Shown in pieces: positions 1 through 9,003 of a stretch of 64,000 nt of DNA. Position 1 is the first letter of the stretch, and each line of letters opens with the position of its first letter. The notes beneath the pieces were generated by a model. The model saw nothing but the letters and a program-made list of their open reading frames with translations, did not search any database and had not been told where the DNA came from. The translations under genes and the position numbers were made by a program. Source of the stretch: Flavobacteriales bacterium (GTDB taxonomy: Bacteria > Bacteroidota > Bacteroidia > Flavobacteriales_F > PHOS-HE28); the NCBI GenBank assembly GCA_016721005.1, contig JADKJM010000009.1:186001-250000 (forward strand), written 5' to 3'.

Positions 1-2
1 TG

Positions 3-158
3 AGCATCCACGACCTCGCGTGGCGCATCGTGGCCAGTGTGCGGCTGCCTTCCGGCAGGTGTGATGTGGATCTGCAACTGCCGCATGGTGGCACCTACAT
101 CTATGTGCTGCGCAGTGCGGACAGGATGTTACGGACAGGCAGGGTGGTGGTATACTAG
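3..158 (+). CDS. C-terminal end of a T9SS-sorted secreted protein (partial)
   Basis: Only the last 51 codons are in the window; the start lies upstream. The reading frame ends at TAG 156-158. The translated end has the GTYIYVLRSADRMLRTGRVV pattern, with a 'G-x-Y' strand followed by an R-x-V-x-V tail, typical of type IX secretion C-terminal sorting domains of Bacteroidota. Such a domain directs export across the outer membrane and is then cleaved. The cargo part cannot be seen. The last bases overlap the end of the convergent cyclase gene by four bases. Confidence 0.6.
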   Translation, partial: SIHDLAWRIVASVRLPSGRCDVDLQLPHGGTYIYVLRSADRMLRTGRVVVY

Positions 159-1150
159 ACGAGCCGAAATGGCGTCCCGAACAGGGTCACGAAGTACATC
201 TCCATTTCTCCCTTGCCCTTCGCTTGCACCTTGCCGCGCGGCGTGAAGGTGAACAGGCGGGACGCCTGTTCGACCACCAGCGCGTACGTCGCACCGCTGA
301 TGTTCACCTGCCCCACTTCACCGCTGCTCTCCATGCGGCTGGCGGTGTTCACCGTATCGCCCCAGATGTCGTACTGGAACTTCTTCACGCCTACAATGCC
401 TGCCACAACAGGGCCGGTGTGGATGCCCACACGCATCTCGAACGAGAATAGCCCAGCAGCATCGCGTTCCTTCTTGCGGTCGATCATGAACGCCTGCATT
501 TCCAAACCGGCACGTACCACATCTTCAGGTGAAGATGTCTTTGGGTCGGGCAAGCCGCCCGCGCACATGTACGCATCGCCGATGGTCTTGATCTTCTCGA
601 TGCCGCGTGCGGTGATGATGTGGTCGAACGCCATGAAGCAGGTGTTGAGTTCCTCCACCAACTCCTGTGGTGAGAGCTTCTCGCTCGCTTCGGTGAAGCC
701 TTTGAAATCGGTGAAGAGGATGGTGACCTGTTCGAAATGCTTGGCCTCCGCATGGCCTTTGGCTTTCAGTTCTTCGGCGACGTCAGACGGGAGAATGTTC
801 AGCAACAGGTCATCACTGCGCTGCTTTTCCTCCCGCAGTTCTCGCGTACGCAACACCACTTCGCCCTCAAAGCGGTTACGCTGCCTGCGGAAATAGAGCA
901 CTACAGCCACCGGCATGATCAGACCTGACAACGGATTGAATACCCCGAACGCGTCACCCTCCGGGTCCATCTGTTGCACGATGATGCGCGCAATGATGTG
1001 CAAGAGCGCTCCGATGCCTAGCAGTCGGCCGTCGATCACCTTCCGGCGTGCCGCACCGTCGAACAGGACGATCGCCGCACCGAGCAGTAGTCCCGTTTCG
1101 CCCCAGCCGAGGTGAAAGCTGAGCAGCAGGATAATCGCGGCGGTGCTCAT
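155..1150 (-). CDS. Membrane-bound class III adenylate cyclase (331 aa)
   Basis: Makes cyclic AMP from ATP. Three or four hydrophobic segments fill the first ~90 residues, then a short coiled linker (RTRELREEKQRSDDLLLNIL) leads into a complete class III cyclase domain. Visible catalytic features are the metal aspartates in FTDFKGFT and IGDAYM, the adenine-selecting Lys in EKIKTIGDAYM and Asp in YDIWGDTVNTASRM, and the transition-state Asn and Arg of VNTASRM. The Lys/Asp pair predicts an adenylate rather than guanylate cyclase. Unlike the two cyclases at 25-29 kb it has no TPR region. Its ATG overlaps the TGA of the upstream cyclase fragment, so the two were once translationally coupled. The signal it senses is unknown. 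Confidence 0.9.
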   Translation of the reverse strand: MSTAAIILLLSFHLGWGETGLLLGAAIVLFDGAARRKVIDGRLLGIGALLHIIARIIVQQMDPEGDAFGVFNPLSGLIMPVAVVLYFRRQRNRFEGEVVLRTRELREEKQRSDDLLLNILPSDVAEELKAKGHAEAKHFEQVTILFTDFKGFTEASEKLSPQELVEELNTCFMAFDHIITARGIEKIKTIGDAYMCAGGLPDPKTSSPEDVVRAGLEMQAFMIDRKKERDAAGLFSFEMRVGIHTGPVVAGIVGVKKFQYDIWGDTVNTASRMESSGEVGQVNISGATYALVVEQASRLFTFTPRGKVQAKGKGEMEMYFVTLFGTPFRLV

Positions 1151-1232
1151 GTGGTCCTTGAGGATACGAAGTACATCTCCATCTCGCCTTTGCCCTTCGC
1201 CTGCACTTTTCCGCGCGGGGTGAAGTGGAACT

Positions 1233-1299
1233 GTTGTCGGTTGCCAGTTGTTCGTTGTCCGTCCGCACGCCCGACAACCGACAACTGATCACCGACAAC
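1233..1299. repeat. Imperfect inverted repeat inside the cyclase fragment
   Basis: Two 27-base arms (1233-1259 and 1273-1299) are reverse complements at 22 of 27 positions, with a 13-base loop. Each arm is itself made of GTTGTCGGT / CAGTTGT units. It lies exactly where the intact cyclases have the variable loop before FTPRGK and adds codons without a frameshift. Confidence 0.75.
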
Positions 1300-1374
1300 C
1301 AATTGATACGTCGCCTCGCTGATGTTCACCTGTCCAACTTCGCCGGACGATTCCATCCGGCTCGCCGTGTTCAC

Positions 1375-1407
1375 GCGCCGTCGCCGAAGCGCTTTGGCGC
1401 AGGCGCC
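1375..1407. repeat. 33-bp palindromic insertion inside the cyclase core
   Basis: Alignment with the intact cyclase at 155-1150 shows 33 extra bases between the codons for GDT and VNT. The insert centres on GCCGAAGCG/CGCTTTGGC; its halves pair at about 12 of 15 positions. Being 11 codons long, it keeps the frame. Confidence 0.75.
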
Positions 1408-1547
1408 CGTATCGCCCCGGATGTCGTACTGGAACTTCTTCACGCCCACGATGCCCGCGACAACGGAACCGGTGCGAACATCGATAAGGTTGTGATCGAT
1501 CAGCAGGATGGTGCCTTGGCTCGCGTGGATCAACCGCCAAGCCCGGA

Positions 1548-1889
1548 CTAATCCGTTGGTCTGCTTGCGCAATAGGCCAACCAGCCCCGGTATTGGTCAC
1601 CGGTAAGGACGTTGCGCACATCGTCCATCACCATTTTTCCATCAGAGTGCGAGATCGAGTCCGGATCCCCTTTCGCACCAGCCGCCGTGCATTCTTCCCG
1701 ACACGCCTCCTGAACGAACTTCATCCGATGCAACTGGTCCGAAGAAAGCTTGAGCTCGGCCCAGATGTTCGGGGGCGTGACCAGTAGGCACTTCTGCAAG
1801 ACCGCGCTCGATGGTTCTGCCGGTGGTTGCTGGGCAGCAACAGGGCAAATGGCGAACAGCAATAAGGCAGCGAACAGGGTGTGCTTCAT
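1548..1889 (-). CDS. Small secreted protein with an LTxxQ-like C-terminus
   Basis: 113 residues if started at the ATG at 1889, which begins a clear signal peptide (MKHTLFAALLLFAICPVAAQ). The longer upstream frame adds 26 residues with no signal character, so I reject it. The mature part contains LSSDQLHRMKFVQEAC and ends near VLTGDQYRGW, similar in layout to the neighbour at 2118-2513 (LNDDQKVKVKEIN ... LNDDQYAKWEKK). Both resemble small periplasmic proteins that have paired 'L-[ST]-x-x-Q' motifs, such as CpxP/Spy-like proteins, but the assignment is weak. Two cysteine-containing stretches (QKCLL, EACREEC) are unusual. Probably a paralogue of its neighbour; function unknown. Confidence 0.6.
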   Translation of the reverse strand: MKHTLFAALLLFAICPVAAQQPPAEPSSAVLQKCLLVTPPNIWAELKLSSDQLHRMKFVQEACREECTAAGAKGDPDSISHSDGKMVMDDVRNVLTGDQYRGWLAYCASRPTD

Positions 1890-2059
1890 GGGATCAAAAG
1901 GGACAATACACATGCCAGCCTCGCCGGAAGTATGCGACGCACGCAGGATGAATGGGAGGCGCAACACATGATGTGAAGATAAGGAACCCCGCAGGCGCTG
2001 CTATGCATGACCATGGGCCCATCGTGCGTCGACCCGCGTAGGATCGATCGCATCGAACG

Positions 2060-2085
2060 CCAAAGGCCCCTTTCGGGGCCTTTGG
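2060..2085 (-). terminator. Hairpin downstream of the 2118-2513 gene
   Basis: Perfect 11-bp stem (CCAAAGGCCCC / GGGGCCTTTGG) with a 4-base loop, 33 bases past the stop codon of the minus-strand gene. No strong T-run follows on the minus strand, so termination efficiency is uncertain. Confidence 0.6.
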
Positions 2086-2117
2086 TAATTCTGTGTAACG
2101 CGAAGCGTCGATCGTGA

Positions 2118-2513
2118 TCAGTCCTTCTGTTCCAGCTTCTCCTTCTCCACTCCTTCCAGATCACCGGTACCCTTGTGGCGCTTCTTCTCCCATTTCGCGT
2201 ACTGATCATCGTTCAACACGGCACGCATCGCCTTGTCGCGCTCAGCCATGAGCTTCGCCACCTGGGCGGACATCTCGGCATCGGTAGGCTTGGGCACTGC
2301 GGCCGTCATGTCCTGGTGCCGTGCGGTGAAGCGCTCGTTGATCTCCTTGACCTTCACCTTCTGGTCATCGTTCAAGCCCAGCTCCACGTTGAGCATCTCG
2401 GTGTTCATGGTCACCCATGCCTGATCAACAGGATGGTATGCGTCCTTCCCTTGGGCTTGTGCACCGGTGGTGGCCACCAGCAGGACTGCACATGTCATCA
2501 GTATCTTTTTCAT
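2118..2513 (-). CDS. Small periplasmic protein with paired LNDDQ motifs
   Basis: 131 residues starting with a standard signal peptide (MKKILMTCAVLLVATTGAQA). The mature part is charged and helical with two 'LNDDQ' motifs, about 65 residues apart (LNDDQKVKVKEI, LNDDQYAKWEKK), the spacing seen in LTxxQ/Spy-like periplasmic proteins that bind unfolded envelope proteins. That role is only inferred. A strong hairpin follows the gene. The similar protein at 1548-1889 lies just downstream and could be a diverged duplicate. Confidence 0.65.
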   Translation of the reverse strand: MKKILMTCAVLLVATTGAQAQGKDAYHPVDQAWVTMNTEMLNVELGLNDDQKVKVKEINERFTARHQDMTAAVPKPTDAEMSAQVAKLMAERDKAMRAVLNDDQYAKWEKKRHKGTGDLEGVEKEKLEQKD

Positions 2514-2767
2514 GTTCGGTTGTGTTTGTTAGCCTGACCGTTGCGAATACCGACCCATGAACACACGAACAATTGATGAGCGACCCTTCGATGCGCCAAG
2601 GACCCCGTCATCACAGGGTTCCTCGCCCTCCGATCCAACTCCAGCGGAGGAGAACCTACCCAAGCGAGTAGTGATCGGGTGGGACCCTGGACCACGAGTT
2701 GGGGAAGGAAGACACCAGTGGGAAAGGCGAACGCTGCCTCCCCTCCCGGGAAGACAGCGCTTGCAAA

Positions 2768-2786
2768 TGACGCCGATCCGGCGTCA
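2768..2786 (-). terminator. Hairpin after the outer-membrane barrel gene
   Basis: An 8-bp perfect stem TGACGCCG/CGGCGTCA with a 3-base loop lies 7 bases past the stop codon of 2793-3392. No T-run is visible. The 2514-2767 stretch between it and the next gene holds no supportable gene. Confidence 0.45.
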
Positions 2787-2792
2787 GGGGGA

Positions 2793-3392
2793 CTATTTCG
2801 CTAACACCAAGCGTACGCCGATGATACCATACATGTAGTTCACCTTCGGGTTCTTGCTGAAATCATCGCCTTTGAACACATTGGACATGGCCGCATTGTA
2901 TCCACCCTCAATGAAGAGGAACTTGGCTATAACACCTGCTCCGAACCCAAGGTACCATTGCGTGCCATTGGTTTTCACGTCCAGTGAATTGTTGTCTAGA
3001 TCAGCGCTCAGGGAGATGAGCGCCGTTGGGCCACCCATTACATAGAGGTTCACCTTCGGGTCCGTGGCAGGATCGATCAATCGCGCACCCAGCATGACCG
3101 GCACGCTGAGCGAACGGCTGGTGTATGTGTAGTCCTGCGCGACCACGTCCGTGCCGTTGGAGTAGGTATACCGCAGGTTGCGCACAAGGAAGTGCATGCC
3201 CGGCTTTACGAACAAACGGTTATTGCCGAGGAGGGCGTCAATACCGAACTGGTATCCACCACGACCGATCCAGTGCTCATCGCCTGCTTCGCGCACATTG
3301 GATGCGTTGTAGCCGGCCGAAAAACGGAATTCCTGCGCCATGGCGCCGGTGGCACCAAGAAGGAGCAGGGAACAGAGGAGAAGCTTGCGCAT
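2793..3392 (-). CDS. Outer-membrane beta-barrel protein (PorT-like)
   Basis: 199 residues from the ATG at 3392, which opens a signal peptide (MRKLLLCSLLLLGATGAMA). The open frame extends a further 166 codons upstream, but that part has no coding character. The mature protein alternates short hydrophobic strands and polar turns (FRFSAGYNASNV, GGYQFGIDALLG, WYLGFGAGVIAKFLFIEGGY) and ends in a strand with terminal GIIGVRLVLAK, the pattern of the outer-membrane beta-barrel family common in Bacteroidota. The ligand or role cannot be told. It is monocistronic, followed by a hairpin. Confidence 0.75.
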   Translation of the reverse strand: MRKLLLCSLLLLGATGAMAQEFRFSAGYNASNVREAGDEHWIGRGGYQFGIDALLGNNRLFVKPGMHFLVRNLRYTYSNGTDVVAQDYTYTSRSLSVPVMLGARLIDPATDPKVNLYVMGGPTALISLSADLDNNSLDVKTNGTQWYLGFGAGVIAKFLFIEGGYNAAMSNVFKGDDFSKNPKVNYMYGIIGVRLVLAK

Positions 3393-3915
3393 GTTGATGG
3401 GGATTTGGTAACCGGTGGACAAGATCCCAGCCGCGGCGGAAACGCAGCCCCTGTAATCGTGACGCGCACCAACCCGGCTGCGGTATTCTTCGCCGAGAAC
3501 GCTCCTCAAAGGCCAACGCCGGGATGCCCCCTTGGCGGGTAACCTGTTGCCCAATGTGTGGCATGGCGCATACACTGAATGCACAGGTGCGGATGCCAGC
3601 TGAGGTTCATCCGAACGGATATTCCAACGATCCACACGGCATCTGCACAGGAAGGCGTTCTTTGGAGCCTCGACCCGGGATCGCGGCCGCAGGTTTGTGT
3701 TGATCGGTAAATTACCATTGAGCCGAACCATCCTGTCCGGAAGATCCACCGAAGCACATGACCCGACGCAACCGCGTAGCTCAACATCGCGCGCCATGCT
3801 GTACATGACAAGAACCATGATGCCGAACGATGCAGACATCGATGGCTTGCCGAGCATTGGAAAAGCCAGCACGGCGCCACGGTCCGGCACGTTGATCTCT
3901 TCAACGGAGAAGAAG
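3393..3915. other. Intergenic region, divergent, no gene seen
   Basis: 523 bases between the barrel gene and the receiver gene. Open frames on both strands here have no recognisable protein features and look like chance extensions in GC-rich DNA. It should hold the divergent promoters, but I cannot assign them with confidence. Confidence 0.5.
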
Positions 3916-4278
3916 ATGAACGCCCCGCCAGTGCGTGTGCTCGTGGTGGACGATGAACCTGATATCTGCTTTTTGCTCTCCTCCTTGCTGCAACGGCAAG
4001 GGCTGATGTGTACAAGCGCACATACGCTCGCCAGTGCGCGCGAACTGCTGGGTGCGGGTGCGTTCGACGTGGTCTTTCTGGATATCTACCTGCCCGACGG
4101 GCGGGGCTATACGCTTGCCGAAAGCATCCATCGTTCAGGAGCGAAGATCATCGCCATGAGCGCGGTGGACAACGAGCGCGAGCATGCCATGCGGCATGGC
4201 GTGGACCTGTTCATCGCGAAACCCTTTGAACAAAGAGCTATCTTGACGGGGCTTCATGAACTCGGCCTGATCCCATGA
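3916..4278 (+). CDS. Single-domain response regulator (receiver only)
   Basis: 120 residues, a complete CheY-like receiver with no output domain. The acidic pair is in VLVVDDEPDI, the phosphorylation Asp in VVFLDIYLPDGRG, the conserved Ser in IIAMSAVD and Lys in FIAKPF. I start at the ATG of MNAPPVRV; upstream codons in the same frame have no homology. It overlaps the sigma54 regulator gene by four bases (ATGA), so the two are translated together. It probably passes phosphate between the kinase at 5696 and the regulator at 4275, or acts as a phosphate sink; this is inference. Confidence 0.9.
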   Translation: MNAPPVRVLVVDDEPDICFLLSSLLQRQGLMCTSAHTLASARELLGAGAFDVVFLDIYLPDGRGYTLAESIHRSGAKIIAMSAVDNEREHAMRHGVDLFIAKPFEQRAILTGLHELGLIP

Positions 4279-5660
4279 CCACGAATCCTCGTTCCAAGAA
4301 AAGATTGCTGGTGATCGATGACGACACGGACATCTGCGCACTGCTTGCGCGGTTGCTCACCAGTAAGGGGTATGAAGTGGCCACTGCCGGTCGCGGCTCC
4401 ACAGCGATGGAACTGCTTACCATGCAGCCCTTCGATCTGGTGCTGTGCGACCACCGGTTGCCGGATACCGACAGCATGCAACTGCTTGGAAAGATCAAGC
4501 AATTGGATCCTTCCATCGCCTTCATCGTCATCACCGGATACTCCGATGTGCGCATCGCCGTGGAGCTCATCCGCCGCGGTGCGTTCGACTACGTAGTGAA
4601 GCCCCTCTTTCCGGACGAGATCGTGCTGCGCGTGGAGGAAGCTTTGGCGTTGAAGAACGGTTCGCCGGGCAATACGACCCCTGCACCCATGGCAGGCAAG
4701 AACGCATACGTAAGCGGCACCGGCCCACATGCCGTGTTGATCGCGGAGCACATCGCGTTGGTCGCGCCCACCAGCATGTCCGTGCTCATCACCGGCGAGA
4801 CCGGGACCGGCAAGGAGTACGTGGCGCGAGCGATCCATTCGGGCAGCACCCGCGCCAAAATGCCTTTTGTGGCAGTGGATTGCGGCGCGCTGCCGCAGGA
4901 CCTCGCGGGGAGTGAGCTCTTCGGTCACGTGAAGGGAGCATTCACCGGTTCCATTGCGGATAAGAAGGGCAGCTTCGAACTAGCCCAGGGCGGTACCCTG
5001 TTCTTGGACGAGGTAGGCAACCTATCCTATGAGAACCAGGTGCGTCTGCTCCGCGTCCTACAGGAGCATACCATCAAACGCATCGGGGGTGAGAAGGAGA
5101 TCGCGGTCGATGCACGGATCATCGCAGCCACCCACGAGAACCTGGAGAAGGCCGTGGAGCAGGGGCGATTCCGCGAGGACCTCTTCCACCGTATCCACGA
5201 GTTCACCATCACACTTCTTCCGCTACGAAAGCGTCCCCAGGACATCCCGCTCTTCGCTGAACATTTCCGCAGCCTTGCTGAACACCAATTGAACAAGACC
5301 GTTACGGGCTTCGATGCTCCTGCAATGGAGCGAATGGTGCGGCACACCTGGCCCGGCAACCTGCGCGAACTGAACAACGTGGTGAAACGGGCAGTGCTGT
5401 TGACAAAAGGTCCCACGATCGGCTTGGAGAACCTGCCCACACCGATCATCAGTGGGAGCGCAGCCATGGAGACTGCACTGGGCACTACGGTCGAGCCCGG
5501 GAGTGAAGGGCTGCGCCAAGCATCGGACCTGGCAGAGAAGCGCGCGATCATCGAAGCGTTGGAACGATCGCGATTCAACAAGACGAAGGCAGCGGAGGCG
5601 CTGAACATCGACCGGAAGACGCTCTACAACAAGTTGAAAGTTCTCGGTATCGATCTCTGA
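4275..5660 (+). CDS. NtrC-family sigma54-dependent response regulator
   Basis: 461 residues in three parts. Receiver, residues ~10-120: acidic pair in [10 protein letters not shown], phospho-Asp in [10 protein letters not shown], Lys in YVVKPL. AAA+ domain, ~145-375: Walker [15 protein letters not shown] where most have GAFTGA, Walker [10 protein letters not shown], and the R-finger region [12 protein letters not shown]-terminus: Fis-type helix-turn-helix ([21 protein letters not shown]). It opens sigma54 promoters on phosphorylation. The A-to-S change in the sigma54-contact loop is visible and may alter activity. It sits in an operon with a receiver protein upstream and a histidine kinase downstream. 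Targets may include the envelope-stress genes at 7.6-16 kb. Confidence 0.93.
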   Translation: MTTNPRSKKRLLVIDDDTDICALLARLLTSKGYEVATAGRGSTAMELLTMQPFDLVLCDHRLPDTDSMQLLGKIKQLDPSIAFIVITGYSDVRIAVELIRRGAFDYVVKPLFPDEIVLRVEEALALKNGSPGNTTPAPMAGKNAYVSGTGPHAVLIAEHIALVAPTSMSVLITGETGTGKEYVARAIHSGSTRAKMPFVAVDCGALPQDLAGSELFGHVKGAFTGSIADKKGSFELAQGGTLFLDEVGNLSYENQVRLLRVLQEHTIKRIGGEKEIAVDARIIAATHENLEKAVEQGRFREDLFHRIHEFTITLLPLRKRPQDIPLFAEHFRSLAEHQLNKTVTGFDAPAMERMVRHTWPGNLRELNNVVKRAVLLTKGPTIGLENLPTPIISGSAAMETALGTTVEPGSEGLRQASDLAEKRAIIEALERSRFNKTKAAEALNIDRKTLYNKLKVLGIDL

Positions 5661-5695
5661 TCGGGGAGGGCCTGCGGATCCGTCGCACACTACGA

Positions 5696-7480
5696 ATGGA
5701 CACTCCGGACCACAAAGCTGTTGACCTGCGCGAGATGCGTTTGCTGAGGTTGCTGTACGCTTCTGCTTTGGTACTGCTCCTCATCGTCTTCCTGGCCGCC
5801 TTGCGAGGCTTCACGAGAAACAAGGAGATCACTGAAGATCGCAGGCTGATGCTCCTCGAATTGGCCGAGGTCCATGGACTGCTCTCCGCATTGAAGGACG
5901 TCGAAACAGGGTGCCGCGGATTCGTGATCACGCACGATACGAGCTATCTGCGATCATACAACCAGGCCCTGATCGAGATCCCGAAGAGCTTGGAGGTGTT
6001 GTCCACCATGCCCCATTCACCGCAGAATAGCGCTCGGATGGACAGGATCCAACAGATGATCCCCAAGAACTTCGCCCAGAAGCAGGAGTTACTGCTCCTG
6101 GCGCAACGGTCCCGGACGAACCCGACGACCGAACTGAGCGATCTGCTTCTCCGGGGCAAGAGCCTCATGAATGAATTCCGCGCGGAGTTGGGTGCTATCG
6201 ACCAAGATCTTGCCGCGCGTATTGAGACCAATATCCTGGAGGACCGATCCGAATTTTGGAGCTCACCCTTGATGCTCGCAGCGTATACCGCGCTGGCCAT
6301 GTTCGCCATCGCACTCCTGTTCAATCGACTGTTCAAAGCGGTGCGTAAGACCAAAGCGGCTGAACAGGAGGTGCGGAACAAAATTGTTCAACTCGATGAG
6401 GAGATGCGTTCGCGGAAGTTCACCGAGAGTTCGCTGAAACGGGTAATGGGCCGAACCCCCAGCGCGATCATGACCTTCCGTTCCATGCGCGACGAGAGCG
6501 GAGCGATCACGGACTTCGAGTATATCATGGGCAATGAAGAAGCAGAACGGATCACCGGCATGCCCCACGATGGACTTGTCGGTAGACGATTGTTGGATGT
6601 GATGCCCCATTGCGGCATCGATGGATCCCTGGAGGAGTTCATCAAAGTGGCGGACAGCGGCGTTTCGTACATGGCTGAACGACGCACCGGGATCAACGGC
6701 CTCGACCACTGGCAAAGCACGCATGCGGTACGCTTGAGCGACGGTTTCGCCGTCACCTTCACGGACATCACTGAACGATTGCGGGCAAGGGAGCTCGACG
6801 AAGAGGCCGCACGTCTGTCGCTCGCCGATGGCATCGCCCGCACCGTTGCGCATGAAGTACGCAACCCGCTGACCAACGTCCACCTGGGACTGGAACAGTT
6901 GACGCGGGAACTGGTGAACGATCGCGAGGCCGTGCAACCCCTGCTGGATATCGTGCAGCGCAATGTGAAGCGCATCGGACAGTTGGTGACCGGGATGCTC
7001 GAGTCCGCACGCCGCCGGGACCTGAACCGCATCCGGTGTACGGTGCAGGACCTGGTGAACGTGGCGATGAAGGGCGTGGCTGACCGGCTCGAATTGCGCG
7101 AAATGCGTGGCGAGGTGGATCTGCCGGCCGATGAACTGGCCGTGCTCGTGGATCCTGAGCTGATCAACCTGGCCCTCACGAACATCGCCGTGAACGCCAT
7201 CGAAGCCATGGAGCCGGGCAAGGGCGTCCTGCAACTGTCCGCGCGTTCAACATTCGATGGTGTCGTGATCACCGTGCGCGACAACGGGAAGGGCATCGCT
7301 CCGGCGAACATCCCCCGGCTCTTTGAGGCCTTCTACAGCGAGCGAACAGGCGGCATGGGGCTCGGGCTCACCACCGCGCGCAGCATCTTGAACGCGCACG
7401 GCATATTGCTCAAAGTGGAGAGCATACAAGGACAGGGCAGCACCTTCACCTTGTTGATCCCCACGGTGCTGGACACCTGA
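5696..7480 (+). CDS. CHASE3/PAS sensor histidine kinase
   Basis: 594 residues. A membrane segment at ~20-40 and a second at ~195-215 flank a CHASE3-type helical sensor with VETGCRGFVITHD, characteristic of that domain. A coiled linker and a PAS domain (~250-365) follow. The kinase core has the H-box AHEVRNPLTNVHLGLEQL, an N-box (ALTNIAVNAIEAM), G1 VRDNGKGI and G2 GGMGLGLTTARSI. A conserved Asn, not a receiver, ends the protein, so it is a plain membrane kinase. It lies 35 bases after the sigma54 regulator and is its likely partner. Confidence 0.92.
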   Translation: MDTPDHKAVDLREMRLLRLLYASALVLLLIVFLAALRGFTRNKEITEDRRLMLLELAEVHGLLSALKDVETGCRGFVITHDTSYLRSYNQALIEIPKSLEVLSTMPHSPQNSARMDRIQQMIPKNFAQKQELLLLAQRSRTNPTTELSDLLLRGKSLMNEFRAELGAIDQDLAARIETNILEDRSEFWSSPLMLAAYTALAMFAIALLFNRLFKAVRKTKAAEQEVRNKIVQLDEEMRSRKFTESSLKRVMGRTPSAIMTFRSMRDESGAITDFEYIMGNEEAERITGMPHDGLVGRRLLDVMPHCGIDGSLEEFIKVADSGVSYMAERRTGINGLDHWQSTHAVRLSDGFAVTFTDITERLRARELDEEAARLSLADGIARTVAHEVRNPLTNVHLGLEQLTRELVNDREAVQPLLDIVQRNVKRIGQLVTGMLESARRRDLNRIRCTVQDLVNVAMKGVADRLELREMRGEVDLPADELAVLVDPELINLALTNIAVNAIEAMEPGKGVLQLSARSTFDGVVITVRDNGKGIAPANIPRLFEAFYSERTGGMGLGLTTARSILNAHGILLKVESIQGQGSTFTLLIPTVLDT

Positions 7481-7514
7481 TACCGTTGGCGGGGGGTGCG
7501 TTGTTGCCCACTCC

Positions 7515-7530
7515 GTGGAGTTCCTTCCAC
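7515..7530. promoter_or_regulatory. 16-bp palindrome upstream of the DUF1328 gene
   Basis: GTGGAGTTCCTTCCAC is near-palindromic and ends 80 bases before the start codon of the DUF1328 gene. A matching site, GTGGAATTTCCTCCAC, lies 93 bases before the ytxH-like gene at 14800. The shared sequence and similar distance suggest a common activator site. The protein that binds is unknown; the NtrC-type regulator at 4275 is a candidate. Confidence 0.45.
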
Positions 7531-7610
7531 AAGTAGCGCATCCTTTCCTGTTGAAAGTGATGAGGTGCGGTTCTTGTTCCTCATGGTTCTGAACCTAAAT
7601 CCACAACCAC

Positions 7611-7784
7611 ATGCTACGCTGGGTCGTCACCTTCATCATCATCGCCCTCATCGCGGGCGTTCTCGGTTTTACCAACATCGCCGCTGGCGCGGCCGACATC
7701 GCCAGGGTGTTGTTCTTCGTGTTCCTCGGTCTGCTGATCCTCTCGCTGATCTTCGGCGATCGCATCTGGAAGAAGCTCCCTTGA
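7611..7784 (+). CDS. DUF1328 small membrane protein
   Basis: 57 residues, almost wholly hydrophobic: [20 protein letters not shown], then [20 protein letters not shown] and a short [10 protein letters not shown] tail. The length, 'G-F-x-x-I-A-x-x-A-A' signature and two-helix layout match the DUF1328 (YtjA-like) family of small inner-membrane proteins, often induced in stationary phase or stress. It begins an envelope-stress cluster. The IS630 element has landed 9 bases past its stop, probably cutting it off from the 9004 gene. Confidence 0.9.
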   Translation: MLRWVVTFIIIALIAGVLGFTNIAAGAADIARVLFFVFLGLLILSLIFGDRIWKKLP

Positions 7785-7793
7785 TCACTCATA

Positions 7794-8979
7794 CCATTTG
7801 GAACTAAGAGATCGCCCAAAGGTGCCGTGCGATGTTGAAGTAGTCGAAGTTGCAGATGGACTTTACCTCAGTGGGGCTTAGTGAGTGGACCTGCTTAGCG
7901 ATGAAGTCGCTGAGTTGATCGAGCGTTTCGAAGGTCATGTTGGTGTAGGCGCGTTTGAAGCGCCACCAGACCTTCTCGGCAGGATTGAGTTCCGGTGCGT
8001 ATGGCGGGAGGAACAATGGGCGCACGTTGAGCGGCCAACTGAGGTGCTTGGTTTTGTGGAAAGCACCGTTGTCCAAGATCATGATCTTGAGCTCTTCGGG
8101 TCGATGCGTTGCAAAGTGATCGAGGAAGATCTGGAAGGTGTAGCCAGAACAACAGGGTAGTTCCAATTGGAAATTATCGCCCGATATAGGCGAGTACGCG
8201 CCGAAGACATAGGTGTATTGGAAGACCTGTTGGAAAGCACATACCGGCTTGACCCCTTTGGCCGTGATCCCCTTACCAGCACGGGTGAAAAGGCCGAAGC
8301 GGCTCTCATCCTGGCAATACAGGTTCACACTGGAGCAGCCCGGCGGAGGGCGGGTGGTCAACTCCGAACAGAGTTGCTCGAAGTTTTTTTAAAAGCCGTG
8401 ATGGCCTCCGGATCCTTCTTCACATGTGACTTGCGGGCGACCTTACACTGGGCTCCATAGTTGCGCTTGACGAACTTGTTCATCGTGGAGTAGTTGACCT
8501 CTTCATTGAACCGCTTGTTGAACCACGCCAACAATTCAGTGAAGCCCCGCAGACCGTTGCCCGGTTCACGCAACTTCAAACGCAAGGCCTCACGCCGATC
8601 AGGTTTGATCACGCTGGGCCGGTTCCCTTTCCAGTTGTGCGAAAGCAACCCGGCCAGCCCTCCTTGGATATATGCGTTGCGCCATTTCATGGCGCTGCCC
8701 GCATCCACGCCCAGCGCCTTGGCAACAGCATGCTTGGAGATACCTTCCTGTTCATGCTCTTTGTAGAGGATCAATACTCGGACCCGACTACGCATGGTCT
8801 CGGTATTGACGCGCCTGAGCTCCCGGCGCAACGTCACCATGTCCTCTTTGATATCGAACCGTTTGGGATTGGCCATCTGCCCTGTGTTTTTTCGCCACAA
8901 GGATCCGAACCACCGATCAAACGATCAAGAGCTTCAGGAAAATGATATCAACATTGGAGGACAATCATATTCCAAATGG
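7794..8979 (-). mobile_element. IS630-family insertion sequence (copy A)
   Basis: 1186 bp between TA duplications at 7792-7793 and 8980-8981. The ends are inverted repeats starting CCATTTGGAA, and TA target duplication is the rule for IS630/Tc1-mariner elements. It holds one transposase in two overlapping frames. It looks intact and may be active. It lies between the DUF1328 gene and 9004, which without it would be about 34 bases apart. Confidence 0.9.
7804..8876 (-). CDS. IS630 transposase, made by -1 frameshift (orfA+orfB)
   Basis: orfA (ATG at 8876, to ~8384) carries the helix-turn-helix DNA-binding half (KHAVAKALGVDAGSAMKWRN). orfB (to 7804) carries the DDE catalytic half: D in YCQDESRFGL, D in MILDNGAFHK, E in YAPELNPAEKVWWRF. 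The frames join at a run of seven A (T at 8384-8390 on the plus strand); slipping back one base gives AFKKNFEQLCSELTTRP and a full transposase. Programmed -1 slippage on an A-run is usual in this family, so I read it as one functional gene, not a pseudogene. Confidence 0.85.
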
Positions 8980-9003
8980 TATCACATAGAAACAACCCAA
9001 CCC

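Larger units (their letters stand above)
1147..1572 (-). pseudogene. 5'-truncated adenylate cyclase with two in-frame palindromic insertions
   Basis: The open frame keeps only the C-terminal part of a class III cyclase domain, recognisable from TGSVVAGIVGVKKFQYDI onward. The metal-binding half and any sensor region are gone, so it cannot be an active cyclase alone. Compared with the intact neighbour, 11 codons (GACAKALRRRR) are inserted between GDT and VNTASRM, and the loop before FTPRGK is replaced by about 24 residues. Both extra stretches are palindromic DNA (1375-1407 and 1233-1299). Frame is kept through both. The upstream codons (to 1572) have no cyclase similarity and overlap the next gene's 3' end. 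Confidence 0.75.

Noticed and set aside
63..246. Short plus frame 37-246 at the window start
   Set aside because: The frame ending at 158 has a proper T9SS tail; the other is out of frame and overlaps the cyclase end.
2557..2838. 93-codon plus frame upstream of the barrel gene
   Set aside because: Pro/Arg-rich, no ribosome site or family, and it runs into the convergent barrel gene.
6263..7234. 323-codon minus frame antisense to the histidine kinase
   Set aside because: Rich in His/Gln/Val with no domain; the plus strand encodes all kinase motifs.
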